Shown here piece after piece: positions 1 to 12,800 of a DNA stretch of 64,000 nucleotides. The notes beneath the pieces were generated by a model that did no database searches, had not been told where the DNA came from, and was given only the letters and a program-made list of their open reading frames with translations. The DNA is taken from the NCBI GenBank assembly GCA_907163375.1, contig CAJQUW010007258.1, forward strand, positions 1 through 64,000. The letters are read 5' to 3'. The DNA comes from Prostheceraeus crozeri (Eukaryota > Platyhelminthes > Polycladida > Euryleptidae). The first letter of the stretch is position 1. The number at the start of each line of letters is the position of its first letter. A program made the position numbers and the translations under genes.

Positions 1-824
1 AACATGTATTCCTGAGCTTTTCTTGTCTATTGGATGTGATAGTCAAAAAAGGAAGGATCAGGTGCTTTTTAATGGAAAAATACAGATGTAATTAAGAGAA
101 AATTGGGGATTTTTTTATCCCTTGCTCTTCATACAACACTCTATGAGCAAACCTACATTGAGTTACGGAACGTTACCTTGACCCTCAAACCCTTTGACAC
201 TTTATGACAATCAACCGAGGTCTACATCAATCCCCATGTGCGACACGTAATATGTGTATACTCCAGGGGCCGTATCCAGGAGTTTTGAATAGGGGGGGTA
301 CCAAAAAAAATTAATAAATTTTTTGGCACCTACCACGAGATTATGCATATTCAACGCAAAGAAATATAATACTCATAAATAGTTATAATCATGTCGAATG
401 TTATATTTATCGATAATTTAATCTTCGCTTTCAGATTTCATTTTCGCTAATCCCGAATTTTGATATCCACATTTTGATATACGTAACGTCCTAAAATTGA
501 ATTCAGTAAAAAATCTGAAACAGGTTCAGATATATTATAAAACTAAAAACAGTGTCCGCAAACAGTTTATTAGTGTACGCATCTTCTACATGTATACTTC
601 AGATATCCTCTATCAGTAACAGTGAAATTACAGAACAAATACAGGCACTGCAAAATACTTTTTCCTGAAGAAAGAAGCTAAAAAACATACATTTTTTTTC
701 TGAGCTTTACACTAATGTTTTATCGAGAGACCGTTTTAGGAGTTAAGTATACGTATTACATTTAAAGGTGAGGTTGTTGCTCCCGTCGTATACTAATTCA
801 ATCACGAGTGTAATCCAGTGGAAT
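1..824. other. Non-coding, no gene seen
   Basis: AT-rich sequence with no supported exon. A G-run at about 290-298, next to the words 'gccgtatccagg', resembles the G/C-run repeat edge at 2278-2330, so old repeat debris is likely. Confidence 0.5.
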
Positions 825-1599
825 GTCTTTGGTACTTGCAGCAAAACAGTACTATTCTCCGTCATACGTGCTTCACTCCCATCCCTCGCTGCCCGCAAAG
901 GAGTGTAAGTTTTCACTTGCGAAGCTTGCTGAACGACCGTCTGCAGTCGCCGAAGTTACTGGGAATTGGAAGCCAAACACTTTCAGTAGGTTATAGGTCA
1001 GGAAAATTACACGACTTCGGACTTCCACCAACGCTTGAAGGAAATCTTTGTTTTAGGGATTGAATTCCATTTTCGTGCCATCTGTAGAATTCCATCATAA
1101 AGTAGCAAGACTATCTGGTAGTATGGATTTATTATTTTTCAAAGATACGTTTCATATCTTCCACTATGACTTCGTGGAATCGATCTGGTATGAGTTTGAC
1201 ATAGGTAGGGCAGAGTTTTGAAAGATTCACTGAAGCGATCGTTCAGCTGTGAGGATGATTGCATCAACCAAGGATACCATGTAGCTTTTCTGTATCTAAT
1301 CAGATGCTGATTAAATTAAGAAGAAGGCACATTCGAAACGGATTATTATTTTTGCTGTTGATGTCAGTCCGGTGGTGTTTCGAACTCTGCAGAAGGATCG
1401 TCCGTAATGCACCCTGAACAGCTTCACTGGCTTCTGCGTAACCATTGATGAATACATTTGACTCATTTCTCCAAGACCTGAAGATGTCAGTTACATGTTG
1501 AACTTCTTCCATGGCTGCCTCAAAATCTATCTTCTTTGCCTGAAGTTGGATCGAAAGTTGTTCTGGTGATTCCGAAAATTTTGTCTTGAGTAGAAACAC
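825..1599 (-). pseudogene. hAT-superfamily transposase, decayed
   Basis: Relic of a hAT DNA transposon transposase; the C-terminal part is visible on the minus strand in broken frames. Reading 5' to 3' (descending coordinates): a helical stretch around SIQLQAKKIDFEAAMEEV in the only open frame (1300-1599); then, in another frame near 1280-1220, RKATWYPWLMQSSSQLNDRF, which matches the 'YYR..ly.PyLD..i.qL..RF' pattern of ZMYM1/THAP12-like hAT proteins; then near 1000-900 LLKVFGFQFPVTSATA followed, one frame over, by RSFSKLRK and a stop. The last two make the hAT dimerisation signature (P-V-T-S-A-T-A-E-R-S-F-S-x-L-R). At least two frameshifts and several stops rule out an active product. No terminal inverted repeats were found. 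Confidence 0.75.
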
Positions 1600-4119
1600 G
1601 AGTCCGATTATGAATTGATTACTTGTTTATCCCTATGAATGAGAGAATATTCACGATTGGAATACTCACACAGTGAGTTGTTCAGATGCTCAAAGTTGCT
1701 AATAGTAAGCCTCATATTGGGAGAATTAAAACTGATAACAGAAAACTGTCGACATGGTGCAAGAGATAATCAAGAGGCGTGTGATGGCGCATTTGAACAC
1801 GTTCGGAAAGTTTTAGAGCAAAGGAAAAGTGTCCGAAAAAGACATACCCAAAAGACCAAATTAAGCGTTTGATTGATGCAAATTAATGAGTCTTATTCAT
1901 AAATGTACTTTTTGAATAATGCAGATTTCTTTAGTATACACTTTTGGTTGAATAAAGAAGATTTTTCAACCGACAAAAAGCCTGGTTTATATTTACGAAT
2001 GGATTAGAATTCATTTAAGTTTACACAGTGGAAATAAATAGGTATTCACTGAATACTGTGAATACTATACACGCTACGCCACTGCAAGTCAGTGTTTGAC
2101 GAATGTGTTATCGGCGCTATCGGCAATGGCTATCGGTAAGAAAGCAACGTCACACTCTGACACAAGACTCCCAGGCAAATCAAGCACTAAAGCTCAACTC
2201 CACAGAATGTATTGAGAATTGATGTTTGAGTGCACTTTCCTTCTTCATAAACTTATGTGTTAAAATCATATCTCTCAGAGGGGGGGGGACATTCCCCCGT
2301 GTCCCCCCCTTGGATACGCCACTGGTATACTCCCTTAGATCGCAGCAGATGGTTAATCTAAAAATAATAACAGTTCTGTGAAAGTTGTTTGTCCACAGTA
2401 AAACGTCCTCATGCTTTGCAATCCTTGGCAACGCTGTCAAACATTATGTTCAAAGTACTGGCTGTACAGAAATTCCATTAAATCTAATAACAACTAATAA
2501 GCTGGAATATAGTTATTTTATTGGGTACTGCGAAAATATGGATGCTAAGGTAGCTTTGTTTATGTATAGTAAAAGATCATGGTAATAGCGAGACTACAAG
2601 TCAAAGTTTTGGGAGAACCTAAAGCCATGACATTTCGAGGTTGGTGGTGGCTATTACACCGACTGAGCAAGGATGTAAAATATATGTTCCATACATATTT
2701 CCATGCTTCATATTTATGAGCTAGACTCTCCATCATTCAATATAGCAAAAATATGTATAAGAATGTGCTTGTCGCTTCTCCTTTCTTGGTCTTGCTTTGT
2801 CATCCAAGTTTTGATGAGAATTTTAGTGAATTCTAAGGCGAAGCAAGCTTGTTTCCGTGCTATGAACGACTTTCATTATAACAAAAACTCATTTTGGCGG
2901 TTTATCTTCTGTCTAAATTTTCGATTTCTTGCTTACTTATCGGTTTATTTGTCAGCATTACCGGCTCAGTCAGTGTCCACAGCATCGAGATAAGACATTC
3001 AATTGAGTGATCAAAGCGTGAATTGCTATTATTGCTCAAATATAAATTTTTTCAAACATAAATGTAGATCATTATTGAGTTCAATTTATTTTTCAATCTG
3101 ATGACAAAGGCAATGCAACACCTGCAGTAGATTACTAACCTCTGTTTGCCAAGATGAAGTTAGATTTTCTGAAAGGGATACGCAAGAGTCATATATCAAG
3201 TGTGCTTAGGTTGCTCAGCAAATTCTAAAATTGCTCTATATGGTTTTTTTGAGATTCACTTTGACACTAACGCTTGTTTTTAGAGGGGTTGATAAAATTG
3301 TGCATAGTGCAGTGATACTGTCTGCTGACCTATGACGGACGGGGAACATTTTTTTTGCTAATATACGTTAGCGAGGTCATGTGCTGAAAATCAACACACT
3401 CCCCCTCCCATTGTCACACATATCATGTCAGATAGGTAGTGATTCACACATTCTTACATCGAGGGGAAAAATATTTCATTCACTAGATCAGAGATGATAG
3501 AACCGCAGAGATGATTCGCTTCCTTGGCGGTGGTTTTGTGCAGAGTAGCGAGATTTTCCATTCTACGCAATTATAGCCAGTGATGGAGATTGATGTGAAA
3601 ATATTCGTCTCCCTTTGGCTTACGTAATTGACGACGCACGCGCAACGAAGCAATGCTCGTATTAGGTAAGGAACACACAAGCCTCAACCGACAGATTGAT
3701 GCATCTGTCAAATAAACAGCACATATATCTGAATCTATTTTTCTCCGTTCCGATGTAAAGACCGAAGAAGGGAAAATTTCGTGAGTCAAGCAAATGGACA
3801 TAATTGTAATTCATGAAGAGGTATGTTCTAAATTGTATGTTTTTGAGAGCTGAATCTCTTGAGAAGGCCGGTCGGCGAAATACAGAGCAAAACTTATTAC
3901 GTTGCTCTCAGTAGCTGTGGCATACTTACTTCAGATATAATATGCAACTGGGGTACAAGAGTGAAATTATTGCACTCAAATTACCGAATGAATCGCTGCG
4001 ATCACTGACGCAGCAATTCGATTCCAACTTAACTAACATCGTTTAAAAGACCAGATCTCAGACAATGATTATTTCAGCAAATATTGTTCTCACTTAATTT
4101 TTTCTGTAGATAAGCCTAG
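1600..4119. other. Non-coding with repeat debris
   Basis: No supported exon. Short ORFs on both strands lack splice sites or recognisable protein patterns. The stretch holds the G/C-run hairpin at 2278-2310 and two copies of the word tacgccactg (2075-2084 and 2315-2324). Confidence 0.5.
2278..2310. repeat. G-run/C-run inverted repeat at a probable transposon edge
   Basis: A run of about nine G followed by 'acat' and, after a short C-run, 'gtgt' and seven C can fold into a G:C hairpin. It is followed by 'ggatacgccactgg'. I take it as the end of an old mobile element, from the look of the sequence only. Confidence 0.35.
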
Positions 4120-5782
4120 ATAGACTATGCCCGAAATTCTAGCGACTCTTTGTATCTTGTGATATTGTGACTTGAAATCTATATGTAAATGTTTCAGCTT
4201 ATCGAATCCTTGGGCTGAGCCCTAGGGGCCACTATGCCCAAATGTCTAGCGGTTGTTGGTATCTAGTGATACTGTGACGTGAAATCCACATGTAGATGTT
4301 TCAGCTTATATAATCCCTGGGTTCAGTCCTAGGGGCCACTATCCCCGAATTCATAGCGGTTGTTGGTGTCTTGTGATATTGTGACTTGAAATCTACATGT
4401 AGATGTTTCAGCGTATGTAATACTTGGGTTCAGTCCCAGGGGCCACTATCCCCGAATTTCTAGCGGTTGTTGGTGTCTTATGATATTGTGACTTTAAATC
4501 TAAGTGTTTCAGCTTATTGAATCCTTGGGCTCAGCCCTAGGGGCCACTATACCCGAATCTCTATCGACTGTTGGTATCTTGTGATATTGTGACCTGACAT
4601 CTGAGTGTTTCAGCTTATTGAATCCTTGGACTCAGCCCCAGGAGCCATTATGCCCAAATTCACAGCGGCTCTTGGTGTCTTGTGATATTGTGACTTGAAA
4701 TGTACATGTAGATTTTTCAGCTTATTGAATTCTTGGGCTCAGCCCCCGGGGCCACTATGCCCGAATTCACAGCGGCTCTTGGTGTCTTGTGATAGTGTGA
4801 CATGAAATCTAGGTGTTTCAGCTTATTGAATCTTTGGACTCAGCCTAGGGGCCACTATGCCCTAATTCACAGCGGCTCTTGGTGTCTTGTGATATTGTGA
4901 CTTGAAATCTAAGTGTTTCAGCTTATTGAATCCTTGGACTCAGCCCCAGGAGCCACTATGCCCGAATCTCTATCGACTGTTGGTGTCTTATGATATTGAC
5001 TTGAAATCTAAGTGTTTCAGCTTATTGAATCCTTGGACTCAGCCCCAGGGTCCACTATACCCAAATTCACAGCGGCTCTTGGTGTCTTGTGATATTGTGA
5101 CTTGAAATGTACATGTAGATTTTTCAGCTTATTGAATTCTTGGACTCAGCCCCAGGAGCCACTATGCCCGAATCTCTATCGACTGTTGGTGTCTTGTGAT
5201 ATTGACTTGAAATCTAGGTGTTTCAGCTTATTGAATCCTTGGACTCAGCCCCAGGAGCACTATGCCCGCCAGAAATCTCTATCGACTGTTGGTATCTTGT
5301 GATATTGTGAACCTGAAATCTGAGTATTTCATCTTATTGAATTCTTTGACTCAGCCCTAGGGCCACTATACCCGAATTTCTAGCGGTTGTTGGTATCTTG
5401 TGATATTGCGACCTGAAATCTGAGTATTTCATCTTATTGAATTCTTGGACTCTGCCCTAGGGGCCACTATACCGACTCTCTAACGAATGTTGGTTTCTTG
5501 TGATATTGACTTGAGATCTAGGTGTTTCAGCTTATTGAATCCTTGGACTCAGCCCCAGGAGCCACTATGCCCGAATTTCTAGCGGTTGTTGGTGTCTTGT
5601 GATATTGTGACTTGAAATATAAATGTTTCATTTTATTGAATCCTTGGACTCAGCCCCAGGGGCCACTATACCCGAATTTCTAGCGGTTGTTGGTGTCTTG
5701 TGATATTGTGACCTGAAATCTGAGTATTTCATCTTATTGAATTCTTGGACTCAGCCCTAGGGTCCACTATGCCCGAATTTTG
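4120..5782 (+). repeat. Minisatellite, about 17 units of about 95-108 bp
   Basis: Degenerate tandem repeat. Each unit carries the words 'gtgtcttgtgatattgtgac', 'tttcagcttattgaatcc', 'ggactcagccc(c/t)agg' and 'gccactatgcccgaat'. Unit length varies because of small indels, such as optional loss of 'tgtg' or of 'tacatgtag'. The short ORFs (67 and 66 codons) are repeat translation with no frame conservation. The array ends about 70 bp before the acceptor of the zinc-finger stretch at 5851. Confidence 0.9.
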
Positions 5783-5850
5783 TTTTAAAATCCTCCGCTT
5801 TAGCAGAGATCTAATGGCCTTGTATTAAGAGACTTTTATGAACATTTCAG

Positions 5851-6516
5851 AATTATTTGTCCATTTCATGGTTGTCCCGTTTCACAAATTACTTTGTCTG
5901 GTATCAAGAAACATGTATATTCTCATCATGAAGTGCTGGAAACTGATAATCGAGTGGAACACGAGGAACGCGGTGAACCCTCAGTTGTTGACCATGATGA
6001 CGCTTCTATCTCATGTGGAAATGATTTGGTAAATGAAGTGGAGATGAGGATCGCGAATCCGATGACAGTTTGACGCCAGAAGACGGATCATGAAAGATTT
6101 ATCCGACGATTTTTTCTTATTTTATGGCTATGCTATGGATATCCTATGTTTGTCTGAGAGGGCTGCGCTTGAATTAACGGCTCGAACTGAAGCAATTGTG
6201 TCAAACATTGTATCCAATATTGCTTCTGCAGCAGTTGATGATATGACAAGTGGTTCCAAGCGCAGTGGATACGTCGTATTTTCACCCCTTACCGACAAGA
6301 GCAATTAATCGAATGATACTCGATGATTATCTTGAAAAGAAGTTTAAATTTTATCCTGGCGACGAGGTGCTGTGTTCGAATGGTGATACATTCACCTATG
6401 TTCCTTTGTCGGTGTACATACGGACAAAATTCTTACAGGATGAGCCGAAGATACATTGGAGAACGTCGTGTCTCCGTTTAGATACCTGCATAGGCGGATA
6501 CACTGTTTTCTCGTAG
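5851..6516 (+). pseudogene. C2H2 zinc-finger and linker region, frame-disrupted; likely 5' part of gene 1
   Basis: An acceptor (aacatttcag) precedes codons for IICPFHGCPVSQITL, then SGIKKHVYSHH: a C2H2 finger with spacing C-x4-C-x12-H-x3-H. An acidic linker follows. Coding then moves to other frames: DEDRESDDSLTPEDGS near 6040-6088, KDLSDDFFLFYGYAMDIL and LSERAALELTARTEAIVSNI from 6090, and LPTRAINRMILDDYLEKKF and GDTFTYVPL from about 6285. I recall this order (finger, acidic linker, helical segment, 'YVPL') from uncharacterised animal proteins that end in a SAMD3-like domain, which is what lies downstream. At least two to three frame changes over 660 bp point to a pseudogenised exon or assembly errors. 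One change would be removed if 6029-6068 were a 40-nt intron (gtaaat...gacag, phase 0 on both sides), but that is very short. No good donor is seen at the 3' side. Confidence 0.5.
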
Positions 6517-6797
6517 AAAAGATTGCAGGAAATAATAGATGAACACTATTTCATGTTGATATATTCACGTTTTTTTTTACCGGTTGATGAAACAGAAACC
6601 GGTGTTGAAGGCACAGTAGGTTGCTTTAAAAGTAGTGTTACATATCCACTGTACAGTTTTGTATCTTCCAAATATCCAGATGATTCATAGTTTATATACC
6701 AGTGCTCATTGTGAATATGTTCTTTATTACGGATATTGTCAAATGCATGCAGATAAGCTTTTACACAAAAGCATGTATATCTATATCTTTCTTCCAG

Positions 6798-6882
6798 GTA
6801 TCTTCGTTCATGGCAATACAAAGCCATTGGTGATGCCATTAGAACACAATTTCCATTGCTCATGGATAAAGATGAGTCATGG
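6798..6882 (+). CDS. Gene 1 exon 1 (first in-phase exon)
   Basis: Acceptor tttcttccag, donor GTAAGT. Phase: one base completes a codon, then 28 codons ending exactly at TCA TGG. Encodes YLRSWQYKAIGDAIRTQF and PLLMDKDESW. The exon before it must leave two bases over and was not located. Confidence 0.75.
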
Positions 6883-9800
6883 GTAAGTAACAATGATAAT
6901 TTCATTACTAAATCGTATTTTGTTAAATTTTGTCGTCGCCATCCTTCATCGGAAATCTAAGACGTACAGTAGTGTAATAAGTTATTAGAAGGGCTACGTC
7001 TTTACATGGGAAATAATCTTATTGTGATCATTCTGTCCGTGATGACATAAAATGCATGATAGCGAAGTCTGTGATTGTCATCAAATTTTGGCTAATAAAA
7101 GGAGCTTTACACACTGAGTAATAATAAATTCATTCAAATCAAGAGACTGTTCGTATCTATCAAATTGAGTATGTTCGATAAGCGGTTACCATTTGCTTTA
7201 GATTTACATCTGAAACGTTACATTTCTCATTAATCAGTATTCACAGGAATATGTAAAAGAGTTAATTTGATGATATGAATTATGATTATTGAATGATTAT
7301 TTTGCAGAGTCCCCATTGATCCATATTGAAGTATTGCAGTTAGTAAAAAGAGTGGACAAATTTAGGAAAGTGACGGACTGTGATCAGAATTCTAATAAAT
7401 AAATATTCTAATATCATTAAGAATTCTGATACTAGAATTAGTCGTAAATTACCGGAGTTTTCCACTTAATATACCCGGGAAACTGGAAAAGGACGAAATT
7501 GCAGAATAAGTTTGGATAAGGTTAACATACCCGGGTATATTAAGTGGAGACACCACAAAATAAGCATATTCAATACATGACATGCAATTCATCACTTAAA
7601 GTAACTATAATGTATTACATGTGCTTATAATTTGATACATATGAGTTTCAAACTATAAACTGTAATGAAAAAAAATCACAATTTGAATGTAATTTATCAC
7701 AATTGTTAGGGTATAAAATGAGCAATACCGTAATAAGCATCTGAATAACAGAATCACAGTTCTTTGGTGTAGGCTACAGTAGGGTTTTCAATCCCGGGAT
7801 TATGTAATATCTGTTCTTAGGCAGTTAGTAGCTGTATGAAGATGGAGTAGCAAGGCTGTAGACAAGGAACATGGCGTAACAGATGCAATTCGTGAAACGT
7901 GGATGCTAACGCTATGCAAAAACTAAATTCAGACTTCCCACGATCAGCTTAACAACAGACACCTAAGTTGCAAACTCGAAACAGAGCTACTCGCATGCAC
8001 AACTGCATAGAATAACTGAATAATATACTTATTGTCTATCTCAACTAATTGACATAAAAAAATGAAAATATGTTCAGGCAGTCGAGAGAAGGAAAGAGAG
8101 AGCGTTATACATACAGGGTACAATACGAGGTGTGTCAGAAAAGTATCCGGACTATGTTCACAAAAACCGGATTATCGATTTGATATTTCTTGCTTGAACA
8201 GCAGGCACAGTCCGGATACTTTTCTGACACACCTCGTATATAATGAAGTTTTAAATCGATTAGTATCGGGCTTTCACCAGACAGAAAAATCGCGGGATTT
8301 GCATTTTGATTTGAAAATCTCATATCGGGCTTTAATGCGACAACGCATATTGTGTGTGATAACCAGGTACATTTGTTGTTATAGTTTGTGTCTGCATGTG
8401 AAAAGATAACTTTATATTATATTACTTCATGATCATTAAGGCACATGTCTATCTGATATCATTAGTTGTATTGTACAGCGTATCGTTTAAAATGCTCATC
8501 AACGAATATAAAACAACGTCTAGTATTGTTCAGCCTACGCCAGCCTAAGAATACCATCGGTAAATGGATTAAGCTTGCTAATCCCGAGATCAGAAAAAGT
8601 CGGGATTTTGAAAACCCTAGTATACATTGCAATAATTTCTAGGGAGTCCGCAAAACAGATGTTCGTTTTTTTTCCGATCGTTTATTGTCGAGATCTTTCG
8701 ACCGTTCTACACGATCATCGTCAGGATCGTGTAGAACGGTCGAAAGATCTCGACAATAAACGATCGGAAAAAAAACGAACATCTGTTTTGCGGACTCCCT
8801 AGAAATTATTGCAATGAATAAGGATCCGTTATTTCAAACAACCCTAGTATACAGATAATTAGACTTATTACTTCGCCTAATCCTTTTCCGGTGTGATCAC
8901 ATGCGAACCCAAGATGGGTGCTTGATTTACAAAAATCAGCAGAAGTGTTATTTCCAAGAAAGACGTTGAATGCTATAAAGACATAATGACAGTTTGGCGG
9001 GAGTTAATAGACCCGGGTATATCAACTGGCACTAACTTCCACTTAACATACATGTCGTTGAAGTTAGCACCAACTTCAACACCAACTTTTTGAATAGAGT
9101 TTGTACAGAATAGGAAACCACATGTTTAGGTACTACTGATGACGCAGAGTTTGTACAGCCAAAAATTTTTCCAAAATTCGAACTCCTTCACCTTCAAAAT
9201 TCAAATTTAAATTCGAAAAATTGGTGCAAGTATTGGTGCTACCTGGTTAGCGAGTTTGTACAGCATTCCGATGGAAAAATTTAGATACAAGAGCAAAAAA
9301 CTGAGTTTGTACAGCAACTTCCAGCACTTTCCTTACACGAACAACTGGAAAAAACCGCCAAAACCGATTTTTTAAAAAGTGATAAGATTTTCCAGAAAAG
9401 TTCTTGGTGCTACATGGAAAATGAGTTTGTACAGTGCTCTAACCGGTGGAAGAGTGTTCTACTAATCCAGTCTGAGTTTGAACACACACTTCTCCGACAC
9501 TCCAGCACTCCTACGACCGGTAAATACCGGTTATTCTACAGTAACCACTAGAATACTACCCATTTATGAACAAATCAATTGGTGCTACATGGAAAATGAG
9601 TTTGTACAGTGCTGTAAGCAGTGGAACAGTGTTCTACCAGTCGAGTCTAAGTTTGAACACACACTTCTCCATCACTCCAGCACTCCTACGACCGGTAAAT
9701 ACCGGTTATTCTACAGTAACTACAAGAATACTGCCCATTTATGAACAAATCAATTGGTGCTACATGGAAAATGAGTTTGTACAGTGCTCTAACCGGTGGA

Positions 9801-12800
9801 AGAGTGTTCTACTAATCCAGTCTGAGTTTGAACACACACTTCTCCATCACTCCAGCACTCCTACGACCGGTAAAAACCGGTTATTCTACAGTAACCACTA
9901 GAATACTGCCCATTTATGAACAAATCAATTGGTGCTACATGGAAAATGAGTTTGTACAGTGCTGTAACCGGTGGAATAGTGTTCTACTAGTCGAGTCTGA
10001 GTTTGAACACACACTTCTCCATCACTCCAGCACTCCTACGACAGGTAAATACCGGTTATTCTACAGTAACCACTAGAATACTACCCATTTATGAACAAAT
10101 CAATTGGTGCTACATGGAAAATGAGTTTGTACAGTGCTGTAACCGGTGGAAGAGTGTTCTACTAGTCGAGTCTGAGTTTGAACACACACTTCTCCATCAC
10201 TCCAGCACTCCTACGACCGTTAAATACCGGTTATTCTACAGTAACCACTAGAATACTACCCATTTATGAACAAATCAATTGGTGCTACATGGAAAATGAG
10301 TTTGTACAGTGTTGTAATCGGTAGAAGAGTGTTCTACTACTCGAGTCTGAGTTTGAACACACACTTCTCCATCACTCCAGCACTCCTACGACCGTTAAAT
10401 ACCGGTTATTTTACAGTAACCACTAGAATACTACCCATTTATGAACAAATCAATTGGTGCTACATGGAAAATGAGTTTGTACAGTGTTGTAATCGGTAGA
10501 AGAGTGTTCTACTACTCGAGTCTGAGTTTGAACACACACTTCTCCATCACTCCAGCACTCCTACGACCGTTAAATACCGGTTATTTTACAGTAACCACTA
10601 GAATACTACCCATTTATGAACAAATCAATTGGTGCTACATGGAAAATGAGTTTGTACAGTGCTCTAACCGGTGGAAGAGTGTTCTACTAATCCAGTCTGA
10701 GTTTGAACACACACTTCTCCATCACTCCAGCACTCCTACGACCGGTAAATACCGGTTATTCTACAGTAACCACTAGAATACTACCCATTTATGAACAAAT
10801 CAGTTGGTGCTACATGGAAAATGAGTTTGTACAGTGCTGTAACCGGTGGAACAGTGTTCTACTAATCCAGTCTGAGTTTGAACACACACTTCTCCGACAC
10901 TCCAGCACTCCTACGACCGGTAAATACCGGTTATTCTACAGTAACCACTAGAATACTACCCATTTATGAACAAATCAATTGGTGCTACATGGAAAATGAG
11001 TTTGTACAGTGCTCTAACCGGTGGAACAGTGTTCTACTAGTCGAGTCTGAGTTTGAACACACACTTCTCCGACACTCCAGCACTCCTACGACCGGTAAAT
11101 ACCGGTTATTCTACAGTAACCACTAGAATACTACCCATTTATGAACAAATCAATTGGTGCTACATGGAAAATGAGTTTGTACAGTGTTGTAACCGGTGGA
11201 ACAGTGTTCTACTAGTCGAGTCTGAGTTTGAACACACACTTCTCCATCACTCCAGCACTCCTACGACCGTTAAATACCGGTTATTTTACAGTAACCACTA
11301 GAATACTACCCATTTATGAACAAATCAATTGGTGCTACATGGAAAATGAGTTTGTACAGTGCTCTAACCGGTGGAACAGTGTTCTACCAGTCGAGTTTGA
11401 GTTTGAACACACACTTCTCCATCACTCCAGCACTCCTACGACCGTTAAATACCGGTTATTTTACAGTAACCACTAGAATACTACCCATTTATGAACAAAT
11501 CAATTGGTGCTACATGGAAAATGAGTTTGTACAGTGCTCTAACCGGTGGAAGAGTGTTCTACTAGTCGAGTCTGAGTTTGAACACACACTTCTCCATCAC
11601 TCCAGCACTCCTACGACCGGTAAATACCGGTTATTCTACAGTAACCACTAGAATACTACCCATTTATGAACAAATCAATTGGTGCTACATGGAAAATGAG
11701 TTTGTACAGTGCTGTAACCGGTGGAAGAGTGTTCTACTAATCCAGTCTGAGTTTGAACACACACTTCTCCGACACTCCAGCACTCCTACGACCGGTAAAT
11801 ACCGGTTATTCTACAGTAACCACTAGAATACTACCCATTTATGAACAAATCAATTGGTGCTACATGGAAAATGAATTTGTACAGTGCTCTAACCGGTGGA
11901 ATAGTATTCTACTAGTCGAGTCTGAGTTTGAACACACACTTCTCCGACACTCCAGCACTCCTACGACCGGTAAATACCGGTTATTCTACAGTAACCACTA
12001 GAATACTACCCATTTATGAACAAATCAATTGGTGCTACATGGAAAATGAGTTTGTACAGTGTTGTAACCGGTGGAACAGTGTTCTACTAGTCGAGTTTGA
12101 GTTTGAACACACACTTCTCCATCACTCCAGCACTCCTACGACCGGTAAATACCGGTTATTCTACAGTAACCACTAGAATACTACCCATTTATGAACAAAT
12201 CAATTGGTGCTACATGGAAAATGAGTTTGTACAGTGCTCTAACCGGTGGAACAGTGTTCTACTAATCCAGTCTGAGTTTGAACACACACTTCTCCATCAC
12301 TCCAGCACTCCTACGACCGTTAAATACCGGTTATTTTACATTAACCACTAGAATACTACCCATTTATGAACAAATCAATTGGTGCTACATGGAAAATGAG
12401 TTTGTACAGTGCTCTAACCGGTGGAAGAGTGTTCTACTAATCCAGTCTGAGTTTGAACACACACTTCTCCATCACTCCAGCACTCCTACGACCGTTAAAT
12501 ACCGGTTATTTTACAGTAACCACTAGAATACTACCCATTTATGAACAACAGATGAATATCGAGTTCTCAATTTTTACATACTTTATTACAGTAGGAAGCG
12601 CAGCATAGAAAGGTCAGATAGGATAAAAATGACTTGCAACATTTGTGCAATGAAGACCGAATATCTTAGATGCGATGATGATCGGACAGTCCGAGGCGCA
12701 TATAGAAAAACAACTACAAGGTATAGAAAAGAGGAACATCTCTGAAAATGCCTGTACTAAGTTGTGTCAACCAATTGTAGTCAAAGCAATTACAAATGCA

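Noticed and set aside
4902-5302. ORFs reading FSLLNPWTQPQEPLCPN repeatedly
   Set aside because: Translation of the minisatellite; indels change frame between units.
6546-6905. 119-codon minus ORF and 83-codon plus ORF
   Set aside because: They overlap the well-supported exon 6798-6882, which uses another frame or strand; no domains.
9478-12526. Chain of 82-121 codon ORFs with NTHFSDTPALLRPV (also 15830-17486 minus)
   Set aside because: They follow the 175-bp repeat, which is not a multiple of three; each ORF ends and restarts once per unit. No splice sites or codon bias.
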